Source: Phycisphaerae bacterium
GTDB taxonomy: Bacteria; Planctomycetota; Phycisphaerae; Phycisphaerales; Phycisphaeraceae
DNA length: 32,551 bases
Direction of reading: 5' to 3'
Assembly (NCBI GenBank): GCA_030426385.1
Contig: JAUHYI010000058.1
Location: 1 to 32,551 of the forward strand
This document shows positions 15,768 to 24,504 of this stretch, piece by piece. Under the pieces are notes generated by a model. It saw only the letters and a program-made list of their open reading frames with translations. It was not told the DNA's origin and did not search any database. A program made the translations under genes and the position numbers. Each line of letters opens with the position of its first letter. The stretch's first letter is position 1.

Positions 15768-17339
15768 ATGGACTGCATCCATACCCACGCTCATCTTGAT
15801 GTTCAATTGTTCGTAGACGACTGGTTGCTCGAAAGCACCCAATCAATCACGCGTCGATGGCACCAGCCACAACATGTGCAAAATGATCCGATCATTAAAC
15901 GCGATCAACCCTGGGAACACGCGCTGTATTTCACGTACAGCAATTTTCAAGTTAAACGCGATCCGCAAGATGGGCTGATCAAATGCTGGTACGAAGACAA
16001 CGGACCACTCGAAGGCCACAACCCATGGAAGACTCGTCTGTGCTATGCCGTGAGTCGCGATGGGATTCATTTTGAAAAGCCAGTGAGCGATCAGGTCGTG
16101 ATCGACGGCCAACCCACGAATGTGTTAGCAGGCTATGTCGAAGGCGCGATGCCTGATGCGAACAATCCGTGGGCCAATTCGGGCGTGCATTCAGCAGCGA
16201 TCGTGATTGACCCAGATCCACCTACCCCCGACCAACGTTTTCGAATGCTGTTTTCAGATGCGGGCGAACAGCCCGACAAAGAACCCGTTCACACGATCCA
16301 TTGCGCGCATTCGCCCGATGGCCTGCGATGGATTGCCTATCCCGATTCCCCGAGTTTCGGCAGCAGTGGATCGCACTTGTCTGATGTATCGACGATCGCC
16401 TACGACGATGATTCAGGCCTGTTTGTACAGATGACGCGACACGGCCTGATGTATGACGTGGGACATCGCACGAATACTCCCCGGCTCAAAGGCTGGAACG
16501 TGCCCGTGTTTCCACACGAACCAACACTGCATAACAAACGGCGCGTGTTCCGCATGTTAAGCAAAGATTTCATTCACTGGACTGAGCCTACCGTGGCATC
16601 ATTAGCACGTGATGATTTCGACAACCTCGACGAACAGCACTACGGCATGGGCCACTTCCGTGTGGGACGACATCATTTCGGAACACTGGGTGTGTTCCAA
16701 CAGGTAGACAACACCATGAACGTTCGCCTCGTGCATAGTCGCGATGGTCATCAGTACGAGCCTTTGAATCGCGGCATACCATTTCTCGAACCACGCGGCG
16801 AAGGACATTGGGATCGCCATATGGTGTCGATCACATCACCGCCAATCGAAATGGGCGACGACTGGATTTTCTATCACGGCGGCAGCACGTGCCATCATGA
16901 TTATTGGATGGCCAAATCCGAGGGACTGGCTCATCCTGAAACACATGACCCACATAAATATTACATGTTCGGCTTGGGAGCAGCGAAGCTACGCAAGAAT
17001 GGCTTTGCTTCGTTGGAAGCATGCGATCCACGGCCCGGAGTAATCGCAACCCGGCCGATGTTGACCCATGGCAAACGCCTGGCGATCAATGCCCGATGCA
17101 AACCCGGCGGGTCGGTGCGAGTCGCCATCGCAGACGTCGATGGTCATGTGCAATCCGGGTACACCCATGACGATGCCGACGTGTTCACCGGCGACAGCAC
17201 ACATCATGTCGTGACATGGCACGGCAACGCATCCTTGGCCAACGCCAAAGCTCCACGAAACTATCGCAAAGTACACTTCTATCTCGACCGCGCGGAAATT
17301 TATAGCTTCACTTTTCTGGATGATGAGAAAACAGCATAG
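15768..17339 (+). CDS. GH32/GH43-like five-bladed beta-propeller protein
   Basis: The protein has 523 residues with no signal peptide. It begins with an LFVDDWLLEST motif typical of planctomycete propeller hydrolase-like proteins. It then has repeated blade signatures: YAVSRDGIHFEKP, CAHSPDGLRWIAYPDSP, RMLSKDFIHWTEPT and VHSRDGHQYEPLNRGIPFLE. These S-x-DG-x-x-W repeats are the hallmark of GH32/43/68/117-type propellers. A C-terminal beta-sandwich (about 410-523, GVIATRPMLTHGKRLAINAR) follows. A catalytic acid pair cannot be assigned with confidence. The role is probably hydrolysis of a beta- or alpha-linked sugar, possibly intracellular. It is divergent from a GntR/LacI regulator. Confidence 0.75.
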   Translation: MDCIHTHAHLDVQLFVDDWLLESTQSITRRWHQPQHVQNDPIIKRDQPWEHALYFTYSNFQVKRDPQDGLIKCWYEDNGPLEGHNPWKTRLCYAVSRDGIHFEKPVSDQVVIDGQPTNVLAGYVEGAMPDANNPWANSGVHSAAIVIDPDPPTPDQRFRMLFSDAGEQPDKEPVHTIHCAHSPDGLRWIAYPDSPSFGSSGSHLSDVSTIAYDDDSGLFVQMTRHGLMYDVGHRTNTPRLKGWNVPVFPHEPTLHNKRRVFRMLSKDFIHWTEPTVASLARDDFDNLDEQHYGMGHFRVGRHHFGTLGVFQQVDNTMNVRLVHSRDGHQYEPLNRGIPFLEPRGEGHWDRHMVSITSPPIEMGDDWIFYHGGSTCHHDYWMAKSEGLAHPETHDPHKYYMFGLGAAKLRKNGFASLEACDPRPGVIATRPMLTHGKRLAINARCKPGGSVRVAIADVDGHVQSGYTHDDADVFTGDSTHHVVTWHGNASLANAKAPRNYRKVHFYLDRAEIYSFTFLDDEKTA

Positions 17340-17724
17340 ATCGACGCACGCCATACGCAGCACCTATTGATTGTGCGCCCCGTGACGTGGACCGAATCGT
17401 GAACGTAACGGGGCATGCCAAGAAACCATGCATTGCCTCAACACTGCAAATGTTGCTGAAATACTGTTACCCAAATTGCGGTACAAATCGCCGTAAAAAT
17501 CCCCCTCAACGATCAGCATGAGCCGTCGGTATAGCCCACGTGCTGCATCATGCACTGGCTGACAAAGATCGTTTTACCAACGGCATGGCAAATACAATCG
17601 CTACGCTATAAAAGCGGTTTACCAATTTTCCAGCCTCATGATATTCACACGGGGCTGACCATTGAAATAATCTGCCCGGATTATGACTCGCTTGTTAATT
17701 GCGCAACACGCTTGAAGAAAATAC
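17340..17724. other. Convergent intergenic gap with no recognised gene
   Basis: This is a 385-bp spacer between the propeller and desaturase 3' ends. Short frames exist on both strands (17550-17774 plus, 17364-17555 minus) but neither has an RBS, family resemblance or coding-like composition. The only clear structure is the hairpin at 17377-17414. Confidence 0.6.
17377..17414. terminator. Strong hairpin downstream of the propeller gene
   Basis: GCCCCGTGACGT (17377-17388) pairs with ACGTAACGGGGC (17403-17414), 11 of 12 positions, around a 14-nt loop. It starts 38 nt after the propeller stop codon. There is no T-run, so it may be a processing or bidirectional pause structure. Confidence 0.5.
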
Positions 17725-18888
17725 TCAAACTGATGCAGGCGAACCCACCGCAGCGTCCACATCTTCGGCCATGACGCTTACATTCGCGATCGGTTTAGCT
17801 GGCGAGGGCGAGGGCAATTCGGGTTCGTACTGGTAAGACGGATCAATTTTCTGTCGTTTTGTAATCATGATGATTTCACGCCAAGTGGCAATCAGGCCAT
17901 GTGTACACGTGGGCATATCAGCCTTGATCAGCTTGTGTAATTTGCCAAGGTTGTAACACGGCACTGCCGCATACATGTGGTGTTCGGTGTGAAAATTCAT
18001 GTGCCAATACAAAAACTGGAAAAACGGATTGACCGTGATCGTTCGGCAACACAAACGATAGTCGGGCACATTGTCTCGCAGACCAATGTGCTGCGTAGAA
18101 TTGCACACGAACTGAAACCAGGAGCCACACATCGGCGTGAGCGATACCACGATCGGCACCATCCACCAACCCATGATCAACGACACCGTGATGATCACAC
18201 CATGCCCCACCAACATGATCCAAACCCAACGGCGCATTTTCCAGCGCCGTTCGGGTTCGCTGTCGGGATAGAGTGCTCGCGTCCAAACGTTGGACTCCGG
18301 CAATCGCCACAGTGCGTAGGGCAAATGGTAGCGCAAAATACCGACAGGCCACATCAGGTTGATGATGCCCCATTTCAAAATATTTTTAACCAGCTTCGGC
18401 TCATAAGGCAGGACAACTTCGAGATCGTCAGGCGGATGCAACGTGTATTTGTGATGTTCGGTATGGCTGGCCCAGAAATGATGAAAATTATGCCAACCAA
18501 TGAACCCGAAAATGCGCAGAAAAAAAGCGTTGAGCCATTTCGTTTTGAAAACTGAATTGTGTACCAGTTCATGCACGCCGTTAATCGTGAAGGCACAAAA
18601 CATGCAATGAACGTAAGCGATCATGACGGTGACATACCAAGGCCAGTGAATGAATGAATAAATCGCTCCCACTGCGGTAGCGATGATCAGGGCCAGATAA
18701 CCACCTGCCTGTAAAAAACCCTGAAAATCACTGCGTTTATTGAGTTGACTCAACTGTTCACGCGGAACAGGACATCGATACCATTTGATACGCGGCTTTT
18801 CCCGAGGCGCCGTAGCAACCTGGGGTTGCGGTGCGGGAGAAGCGGGCGACTCTGCTGGTGGTGGTGACTTGGTTGCGATTTGGGTCAC
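17725..18888 (-). CDS. Membrane fatty-acid-desaturase-family diiron enzyme, copy A
   Basis: The protein has 387 residues and starts at GTG. It belongs to the membrane-bound diiron superfamily (FA_desaturase). The histidine boxes are H106ELVH110, H142TEHH146 and H300TEHH304, with an extra conserved His in STQHIGL (H267). Hydrophobic segments lie at about 60-102, 123-140 and 224-258. The N-terminal 35 residues are Pro/Ala-rich, and the tail contains LPSPSPAKP. It is closely related to copy B just upstream, with more than half of aligned positions identical by eye and a shared segment IITVSLIMGWWMVPIVVSLT. Probable operon order is PhyH, copy B, copy A. The substrate (lipid, carotenoid or other) cannot be read from sequence. 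It needs O2 and an electron donor, neither encoded nearby. Confidence 0.85.
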   Translation of the reverse strand: MTQIATKSPPPAESPASPAPQPQVATAPREKPRIKWYRCPVPREQLSQLNKRSDFQGFLQAGGYLALIIATAVGAIYSFIHWPWYVTVMIAYVHCMFCAFTINGVHELVHNSVFKTKWLNAFFLRIFGFIGWHNFHHFWASHTEHHKYTLHPPDDLEVVLPYEPKLVKNILKWGIINLMWPVGILRYHLPYALWRLPESNVWTRALYPDSEPERRWKMRRWVWIMLVGHGVIITVSLIMGWWMVPIVVSLTPMCGSWFQFVCNSTQHIGLRDNVPDYRLCCRTITVNPFFQFLYWHMNFHTEHHMYAAVPCYNLGKLHKLIKADMPTCTHGLIATWREIIMITKRQKIDPSYQYEPELPSPSPAKPIANVSVMAEDVDAAVGSPASV

Positions 18889-19001
18889 GACAAATACTCT
18901 TAAAATTTATGGATGACAGTTCACGATAAATGCAAAGAACGCGAGGCCTGCGAAGGCAAACCACTAAATGCAAACCACAAAGCCAAACAACCCGAGATGA
19001 C

Positions 19002-20180
19002 TCACGCCGCAGTCGTGGATACCCAAGGAGATGCCTCCTCATCATGTAATTTCTCATCCACAGACAACGCCGAACCTGGCGTTTGCGATTCTTTTAATTC
19101 CCCATCGTTTTTGACTGATTGGTTTGAGCCAACCAACGGCGATGGAGAAGGCGATGGCAAATCCGGCACATACTGGTAATCCGGATTCGTCTTGCGTTCT
19201 TTGTAAATCATGTTGACTTGCTGCCATGTTTCAATCAGGCCGTGGGGACAGTGTGGCAGGTCAGCTTTAATCAATTGATGCAGTTTGCCCAGGTTGTAAC
19301 AAGGTACCGCCGCATACATGTGATGCTCGGTGTGATAGTTCATGTGCCAATACAGAAAACGCAAAAACGGATTAAGCGTGATCGTTCGGCAACAGATACG
19401 AAAATCCGGATCGTGCTCAGGCAAGCCCAGGTGCTGTGTGTTATTACACAGAAAAAACAACCATGCGCCATACATCGGTGTCAACGACACCACGATCGGC
19501 ACCATCCACCAACCCATAATCAATGACACCGTGATGATCGCGCCATGCCCCAGCAATAATATCCATTCCCAACGACGCGTTTGCCACTGACGCTTGGGAT
19601 CAGAATCAGGAAACATGATACGCGTGGCGGTATCGTTTTCTGGAATCTTCCATCGCGCACGCCGCAAATGAAAACCTATCCCTCGATATATCCACCGCGG
19701 ATTAATGATCGCCCATTCCAACATCGACTTCATGACATCGGGCTTGGTCGGCAGATAATCGATCTGCAAATCTTCTGGACGATACAACGTGAATTTGTGA
19801 TGCTCTGTATGGCCGACCCAGAAATGCAAAGGTGCATGCCACCCGATAAAACTAAAAATACGCGCAAAAAACCGGTTAAGCCAACGTGTTTTAAAAACTG
19901 AATCATGTACCAGTTCATGCACCGCGTTAATGGTAAACGGACATAACATGCCATGGACATAGGTGATCAACACTGTCACATACCACGGCCAATGATAGAA
20001 CGAATAAATTGATGCGGCAGCCGTCGCCACGATCAACCCCAAATAGCCGCCTGCCTGCAAAAAACCCTTGAAATCACTGCGTTTATTGAGCTTGCTCAGT
20101 TGCTCGCGCGGCAAAGGTGAACGATACCATTTGACCCGGCGTTTAGGATTCGCGGCTGAGGTGGCATGTGAATGATTCAT
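19002..20180 (-). CDS. Membrane fatty-acid-desaturase-family diiron enzyme, copy B
   Basis: The protein has 392 residues and is the paralogue of copy A, 113 bp further upstream on the same strand. The histidine boxes are H88ELVH92, H124TEHH128 and H283TEHH287, with H250 in NTQHLGL. The main differences are a shorter N-terminus, GWHAPLHFWVG in place of GWHNFHHFWAS before box 2, and a longer acidic Ser-rich tail after LPSPSPSPLV. All metal ligands are intact in both copies, so neither looks decayed, which suggests different substrates or positional specificities instead of redundancy. The ATG at 20180 lacks a strong Shine-Dalgarno sequence. The 195-bp gap to the PhyH gene contains small palindromes (CACTGACAGTG at 20296-20306) but no clear terminator. 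Confidence 0.86.
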   Translation of the reverse strand: MNHSHATSAANPKRRVKWYRSPLPREQLSKLNKRSDFKGFLQAGGYLGLIVATAAASIYSFYHWPWYVTVLITYVHGMLCPFTINAVHELVHDSVFKTRWLNRFFARIFSFIGWHAPLHFWVGHTEHHKFTLYRPEDLQIDYLPTKPDVMKSMLEWAIINPRWIYRGIGFHLRRARWKIPENDTATRIMFPDSDPKRQWQTRRWEWILLLGHGAIITVSLIMGWWMVPIVVSLTPMYGAWLFFLCNNTQHLGLPEHDPDFRICCRTITLNPFLRFLYWHMNYHTEHHMYAAVPCYNLGKLHQLIKADLPHCPHGLIETWQQVNMIYKERKTNPDYQYVPDLPSPSPSPLVGSNQSVKNDGELKESQTPGSALSVDEKLHDEEASPWVSTTAA

Positions 20181-20375
20181 AAAAAAAAACTCATATGTGT
20201 ATTAAGAAATCCAAACCGTTTGCGCGATTACGCAGTCCGTACATCACTGCGCAACCAACTCATCGTTTAGTTTGCGACTGGCTGTGACCACGAAACACTG
20301 ACAGTGCATAAACCAGTCATTCGCCATACTCACATTCAGACTCACACTCAATCACATAGAGCGCGGCCCAATGCG

Positions 20376-21239
20376 TTAAACCACCATCCATGATCGTCCG
20401 TTAGGTTTACCGATCAGATTCGCTGGGCCATATTTGTCCACAGTGTCCTGCGCGGGGTCGTAAACAATCTGGCCATCTTTCACAAACGGCACATCCATCG
20501 CCCAACGCTCACCAGCGGTGGACTTGATTGGTTCTGCCGAGTATTGCGGCAAATAAATGCGACGCATTTTGGATGTGTTGTTGGCACCCGAACGATGAAA
20601 GTTAAAACTGGTAAATGCCACGATACTTCCTGCCGGTGCAATGATGGGAATGCCGGGATCGTCACCGGCATAACCGACCAGATCATTGGTACCCGATTCC
20701 TGAGTGTGATCGACCAGATTGTTTTTCGTCCCACCACGTGAATGAGGTAACAGGTAGACTGTTCCATTTTCTTCGCTGACATCGTCGAGCGTGCACCACA
20801 CGGTGAGGTAAGGTTTATGCGTGGTCATTTTATCGCCATGCTTCACATAACCACTGTCCTGGTGCCACGCGAATTTCATGCCCTTGTCAGCCCCTTTGAC
20901 CACCCACTGTTCGTTGAACAGATAGACATCAGGCCCAAGCGCAGCCGTAGCCACCTGCGCCAACAGATCACTGAATGTGAATTGCCACATGCGTGACGAC
21001 AGGCGATACATGTTGGCAATGAAATAGCGCTTGCTGCGATGATTGATACCTTCGGTCGTGTTGCCACGCGCATCGAGCTGGCTATCGAAATAGCCTAGAA
21101 AATAAGAACACTCATTGCGGAGCATTTCCAGCATGTCAGGAGGAATGACGCCGGGCAAAATCATGTAGCCCTCGTCATGATATTGCTGCTTCTGTTCTTG
21201 GGACACAATGGACTCGGACTCGGCAATGGCGATAGACAT
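20376..21239 (-). CDS. Phytanoyl-CoA dioxygenase (PhyH) family Fe(II)/2-oxoglutarate enzyme
   Basis: From the ATG at 21239 the protein has 287 residues. AGGAG lies 7 nt upstream of that codon, so I rejected the 27-codon extension to 21320. The iron ligands are H126 and D128 in FAWHQDSGYVKHGDK and the distal H215 in FNFHRSGAN. R226 or R227 is the likely 2-oxoglutarate-binding residue. Other PhyH features are an N-terminal YHDEGYMILPGVIPPDML and WCTLDDVSEENGTVYLLPHS. It hydroxylates a small molecule with release of CO2 and succinate. Relatives act on phytanoyl-CoA, ectoine and various natural products, so the substrate is open. It leads the putative PhyH-desaturase operon and is divergent from a GntR/LacI regulator. 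Confidence 0.88.
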   Translation of the reverse strand: MSIAIAESESIVSQEQKQQYHDEGYMILPGVIPPDMLEMLRNECSYFLGYFDSQLDARGNTTEGINHRSKRYFIANMYRLSSRMWQFTFSDLLAQVATAALGPDVYLFNEQWVVKGADKGMKFAWHQDSGYVKHGDKMTTHKPYLTVWCTLDDVSEENGTVYLLPHSRGGTKNNLVDHTQESGTNDLVGYAGDDPGIPIIAPAGSIVAFTSFNFHRSGANNTSKMRRIYLPQYSAEPIKSTAGERWAMDVPFVKDGQIVYDPAQDTVDKYGPANLIGKPNGRSWMVV

Positions 21240-21598
21240 CGGGTGACTCCTGTTTACTAATGCGTTCAAACGCTCGGTGATTTTTCGGTTTGAGTAAGGC
21301 CATTCATAGGACACCTCCACAGATCGCGAAAAATGCCCAAGGGTTTTAAGCTTGAGAACAAGTTAGCGATGGCGCAGGCCCGATGTCAAGCCATTTTGGT
21401 GCTTATGATGATGTTTTCCTGAAAAACACCAAAATATACCTGGTCATGCAAGGCCTGATTGGTTTTTGTTCGCATTTTCGTGGGGAATATCGATGATTTT
21501 GTGATAATCACGAGATCTATGGCCAATAACATCACGGATAACATCATTTTGGCCTTGATTTATGGCCAGTCCGGTGTATAGTCACCTCAGCCCACGCC
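21240..21598. promoter_or_regulatory. Divergent regulatory region, PhyH operon versus third GntR/LacI gene
   Basis: This 359-bp spacer has no gene. ATTTTGGTG (21393-21401) and CACCAAAAT (21427-21435) form a perfect inverted repeat with a 25-bp spacer. Near the regulator, ATAACATCA is repeated at 21526-21534 and 21538-21546 (12-bp period). TATGGCCA is repeated at 21518-21525 and 21561-21568. A plus-strand promoter is plausible: TTGATT (21555-21560), 16 bp, TATAGT (21577-21582). This gives a leader of only about 10 nt without a Shine-Dalgarno sequence. Confidence 0.55.
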
Positions 21599-22807
21599 AT
21601 GACCAAACTCCTTGAACATGCTCGCGATTCAGTTCTGTCGTCAATCTCCCAGGGGGATTACCAGACCGGCCAATCTCTGCCCTCAGTCGATGAGCTGGCG
21701 GTCCAAATGGGTTGCAGCCAGAGCACGGTTGATCGAGCATTGCGACAACTGGCCAAGGAAGGCGTCGTCCATCGTGTACGTAATCGTGGCACAATCGTCG
21801 CGCCACCGCCCTACCAGCCGTTGGCATCACCAACGATGCCAGGGACAGAAGACGCCCGAGCCAATTCACGAGACCATCGCCGGGTATCAGAAGTGTGTTT
21901 GCTGCTGTCGGACGATTCACATACGAACGACCTGCTGATGGAACCAGTGGAAACCGCATTGAAACAAGCGGGGCTATTGGTGATCCCCCAATCGTTCACC
22001 ACCAACATCGCGCTACTGACAGACCAATTGGCACACCATCGCGCACGGGCGGCGCATGCCACATCGGACAGCGTGATGATTTGCCTGAGCGTTAGCCCGA
22101 TCATACGCACCCCCCATTCGCGCCAAATCATCAATGCGGTTGAACAATTTAACCAGCGCATTTATGTATGCATTGAACCACTGTCACCCACGATTGATCA
22201 AGGGGGTCGCTACGTGTCGATCGATCCGTTTGCATCAGTGCGACTGGTCATCGAACACTTACGCCAATCAGGCCACCGCAGCATCGCGATCAGTACAGGA
22301 CACTCACGGGACTACCCGTCAGGCGTGGATCCGGTTTCGGATTTCTGCCGACATATGTTGGAATTTTCTGGCATCAAATATATCCCGTTTAATTACGACA
22401 CAGCAAGCCTGTCGCAACTTCCATCCCTCGTGCGTGAACAAGATGTCACCGCACTGTGGGCCACCAACGATCATATTGCCATGTTGGCGATGAACCATTT
22501 GCAACACGCAGGCCTGCGCGTACCCACCGATGTGGCAGTCGTCGGCCGAAACAATACGCCGTGGTGCCAACAAACAGCGCCGAACCTGAGTTCGATTTCG
22601 CTGGAGCCCAAACAGATCGCCCGCGCAATTGTTGAACTGTTGCAAGAAAAAGACAGCCGCTCACTGAATGGGGACGAGCCTGATGATTCATCCGGCAACA
22701 ATGCCAACAATCACGAGCGAAATGAGGAACCAATCAGCATCACAATCGACCCCAAATTGATTATCCGTGGCTCATCCGATTTTAGGGTTCCCGATGACAG
22801 CGAATAA
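21599..22807 (+). CDS. GntR-type winged helix fused to LacI-type sensor domain, transcriptional regulator
   Basis: The protein has 402 residues. Residues 1-70 form the winged helix (LLEHARDSVLSSISQGDYQT, PSVDELAVQMGCSQSTVDRA, LRQLAKEGVVHRVRNRGTIV). After a linker, the ligand domain runs from about 98 (EVCLLLSDDSHTNDLLMEPV; DSVMICLSVSP; VRLVIEHLRQSGHRSIAIST; TALWATNDHIAMLAMNHLQH; VPTDVAVVGRNN; SSISLEPKQIARAIVELLQE). The hydrophobic pattern and TDVAVVGRNN are typical of LacI-family sensors. The start is set by the winged helix beginning at once and by the close promoter. It is divergent from the PhyH-desaturase unit and upstream of the beta-helix gene, and likely controls one or both. Confidence 0.87.
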   Translation: MTKLLEHARDSVLSSISQGDYQTGQSLPSVDELAVQMGCSQSTVDRALRQLAKEGVVHRVRNRGTIVAPPPYQPLASPTMPGTEDARANSRDHRRVSEVCLLLSDDSHTNDLLMEPVETALKQAGLLVIPQSFTTNIALLTDQLAHHRARAAHATSDSVMICLSVSPIIRTPHSRQIINAVEQFNQRIYVCIEPLSPTIDQGGRYVSIDPFASVRLVIEHLRQSGHRSIAISTGHSRDYPSGVDPVSDFCRHMLEFSGIKYIPFNYDTASLSQLPSLVREQDVTALWATNDHIAMLAMNHLQHAGLRVPTDVAVVGRNNTPWCQQTAPNLSSISLEPKQIARAIVELLQEKDSRSLNGDEPDDSSGNNANNHERNEEPISITIDPKLIIRGSSDFRVPDDSE

Positions 22808-22820
22808 AAACCAGTATGTA

Positions 22821-22932
22821 ATGAGGTAAAAGGATGTGGCAGTAAAGAGCTGCAGAGCATTGCGCAAAGTTGGAGCGAATGAACGACGCGCGAAAGCGCC
22901 AGCCACACCGATTGCGAAAGCATCCACCTCAT
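22821..22932 (+). ncRNA. Candidate structured RNA leader or folded element
   Basis: ATGAGGT (22821-22827) pairs with ACCTCAT (22926-22932). After an AAAA bulge, GGATG (22832-22836) pairs with CATCC (22921-22925) and TGGC (22837-22840) with GCCA (22902-22905). Inside, CATT-G-CGC (22858-22865) pairs with GCGAATG (22875-22881), and GCGC-GAAA-GCGC (22888-22899) is a perfect stem with a GNRA tetraloop. It lies between the regulator stop and the beta-helix start. I recognise no known riboswitch or ribozyme core. A MITE-like origin is the alternative. Confidence 0.4.
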
Positions 22933-22982
22933 CATGCGTGCCTGTTTTCAATACTCACCGTTGATGGCTCTAAATTGATCGA

Positions 22983-24356
22983 ATGGGAAAAACGCCTGAA
23001 AAATCGCCACTCAGACGCGAGCGAAACACCATGATAGTTGTCGATACGACCCGCCCATCTAACAACGACACCATCCAACACGCGATTGATCAGGCAGCCA
23101 GCGCAGGCGGTGGTGCCGTCCATATCCCTGCGGGCATCTATGACATGCGCAACGCGATTAAGTTGCGTAACGGCGTGCATATCACCGGTGATCCCGGCAC
23201 CATCCTGCGCAAAAAAACCAGCATAGCCAGCGACATCATCGGCATCACCGGCTACGGCCACTATGAAATACGCGTCGCTGATCCGCAACGGTTTCGCATT
23301 GGCGACGGCGTCTGCCTTCGCAATACAACGAGCCATGGATTCGACGTCACCGTCGCGACCATCATCGACATACACAATGACTTGCTGTTTATCGATCGCA
23401 TGGCCAACTTTGATTATACGGCTAACCTTCAGGCGACGGCGGCCACACTGTTCCCAATTATTGAGGGAATTGATATCCATGATGCCAGCGTCAGCACGCT
23501 TGAAATCGACGGCAACAAAAACGAAACACGCATCCTGAATGGCTGTCGCGGAGGCGGCGTATTTTTACTCGGATGCCACGATGTCGTCATCGATCGCGTC
23601 AATGTCCATGACTACAAAGCCGATGGCATCAGCTTTCAGCAATGTGTTGACATTACCGTTCGTCACTGCGAGATCCATCATTGCCTGAGCAGCGGCTTGC
23701 ATCCGGGAAGTGGCTCCGTGCGCTATGTGATGGAACACAATCATGTCCACCACAACGGGCGTTTTGGCTTGTTTTACTGCTTGCGAACCACACACAGTCG
23801 ATGCAGCCATAACACGATCGAATACAACGGCGAAATCGGGATATCCATCGGCGAACGCGACACGGATCACTTGATTGAACACAACACCCTCCGACATAAT
23901 GCCGGGCCGGCCATCGATTGGCGCAATCCTGCCAACCAGTCAGGCGACCGCATCCACGTCATCCACAACACCATCCAAAACAATAGCGGACAACACCGCA
24001 AGCTCCACGGCAAACATCGCGACATAAAACCGGCTGCCGCACAATTGAACCTGCCTGCAGGAATCAACCACGTGTACATGGCTCACAACACAATCACCAG
24101 CAGCTCTGATCTTCCCACACCCCCTATCATGCCTGTCCCTCCGGTTTCAATCGCGGATGGATCACCGACCATCACGTTCACATCCAACATCATCAACGGC
24201 CAACCACAAGGCGACCACGACATGATTGGCAATCTTTCCGAGGTCCAAACTGATTCGGTCAAGCCCACCTATAACGTCGGGCCCAAACACCTGCCCACCA
24301 ATGGGGCCAAACATCTAGGCTTGGCCGTTTTACCACCCATGCCAAACGTTGACTGA
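22983..24356 (+). CDS. Right-handed parallel beta-helix protein (pectate-lyase-like fold)
   Basis: The protein has 457 residues from the first ATG. The second ATG at 23031 (MIVVDTTRPSNNDTIQHAID, 441 residues) may be the true start, since the first 16 residues are basic and unlike the family. It begins with the pectin-lyase-fold N-cap, AIDQAASAGGGAVHIPAGIY. It then shows regular coils about 22 residues long (VVIDRVNVHDYKADGISFQQ; ITVRHCEIHHCLSSGLHPGS; RYVMEHNHVHHNGRFGLFYC; CSHNTIEYNGEIGISIGERD; HLIEHNTLRHNAGPAIDWRN). Many His/Asp/Asn residues line one face. Such proteins include lyases, epimerases and GH28-type hydrolases, and the activity here cannot be assigned. There is no signal peptide, which is unusual for a polysaccharide-acting helix protein. 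Confidence 0.82.
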   Translation: MGKTPEKSPLRRERNTMIVVDTTRPSNNDTIQHAIDQAASAGGGAVHIPAGIYDMRNAIKLRNGVHITGDPGTILRKKTSIASDIIGITGYGHYEIRVADPQRFRIGDGVCLRNTTSHGFDVTVATIIDIHNDLLFIDRMANFDYTANLQATAATLFPIIEGIDIHDASVSTLEIDGNKNETRILNGCRGGGVFLLGCHDVVIDRVNVHDYKADGISFQQCVDITVRHCEIHHCLSSGLHPGSGSVRYVMEHNHVHHNGRFGLFYCLRTTHSRCSHNTIEYNGEIGISIGERDTDHLIEHNTLRHNAGPAIDWRNPANQSGDRIHVIHNTIQNNSGQHRKLHGKHRDIKPAAAQLNLPAGINHVYMAHNTITSSSDLPTPPIMPVPPVSIADGSPTITFTSNIINGQPQGDHDMIGNLSEVQTDSVKPTYNVGPKHLPTNGAKHLGLAVLPPMPNVD

Positions 24357-24382
24357 TCTTGTTCGTTTGCCACCATGCAAAA

Positions 24383-24415
24383 CAGTCACGCCTGACCTGA
24401 CGTCATGCGTGACTG
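24383..24415. terminator. Hairpin between convergent genes
   Basis: CAGTCACGC (24383-24391) and GCGTGACTG (24407-24415) pair perfectly around a 15-nt loop. It starts 27 nt after the beta-helix stop and 90 nt from the PqaA-like stop. No T-tract. Confidence 0.5.
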
Positions 24416-24504
24416 ATTCACAAATCCAAACAGTTTGGCGTCGCTATACCGAGCGTGCATCACCGAGGCCGATGGCCAACGGCCGGTATTCGCATCGCAT
24501 AAAT

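Noticed and set aside
17364..17774. Short frames in the propeller-desaturase gap
   Set aside because: No ribosome site, no recognisable family, and one runs into the desaturase gene.
22932..23480. 182-codon minus-strand frame opposite the beta-helix gene
   Set aside because: Antisense of a well-supported repeat-fold gene.
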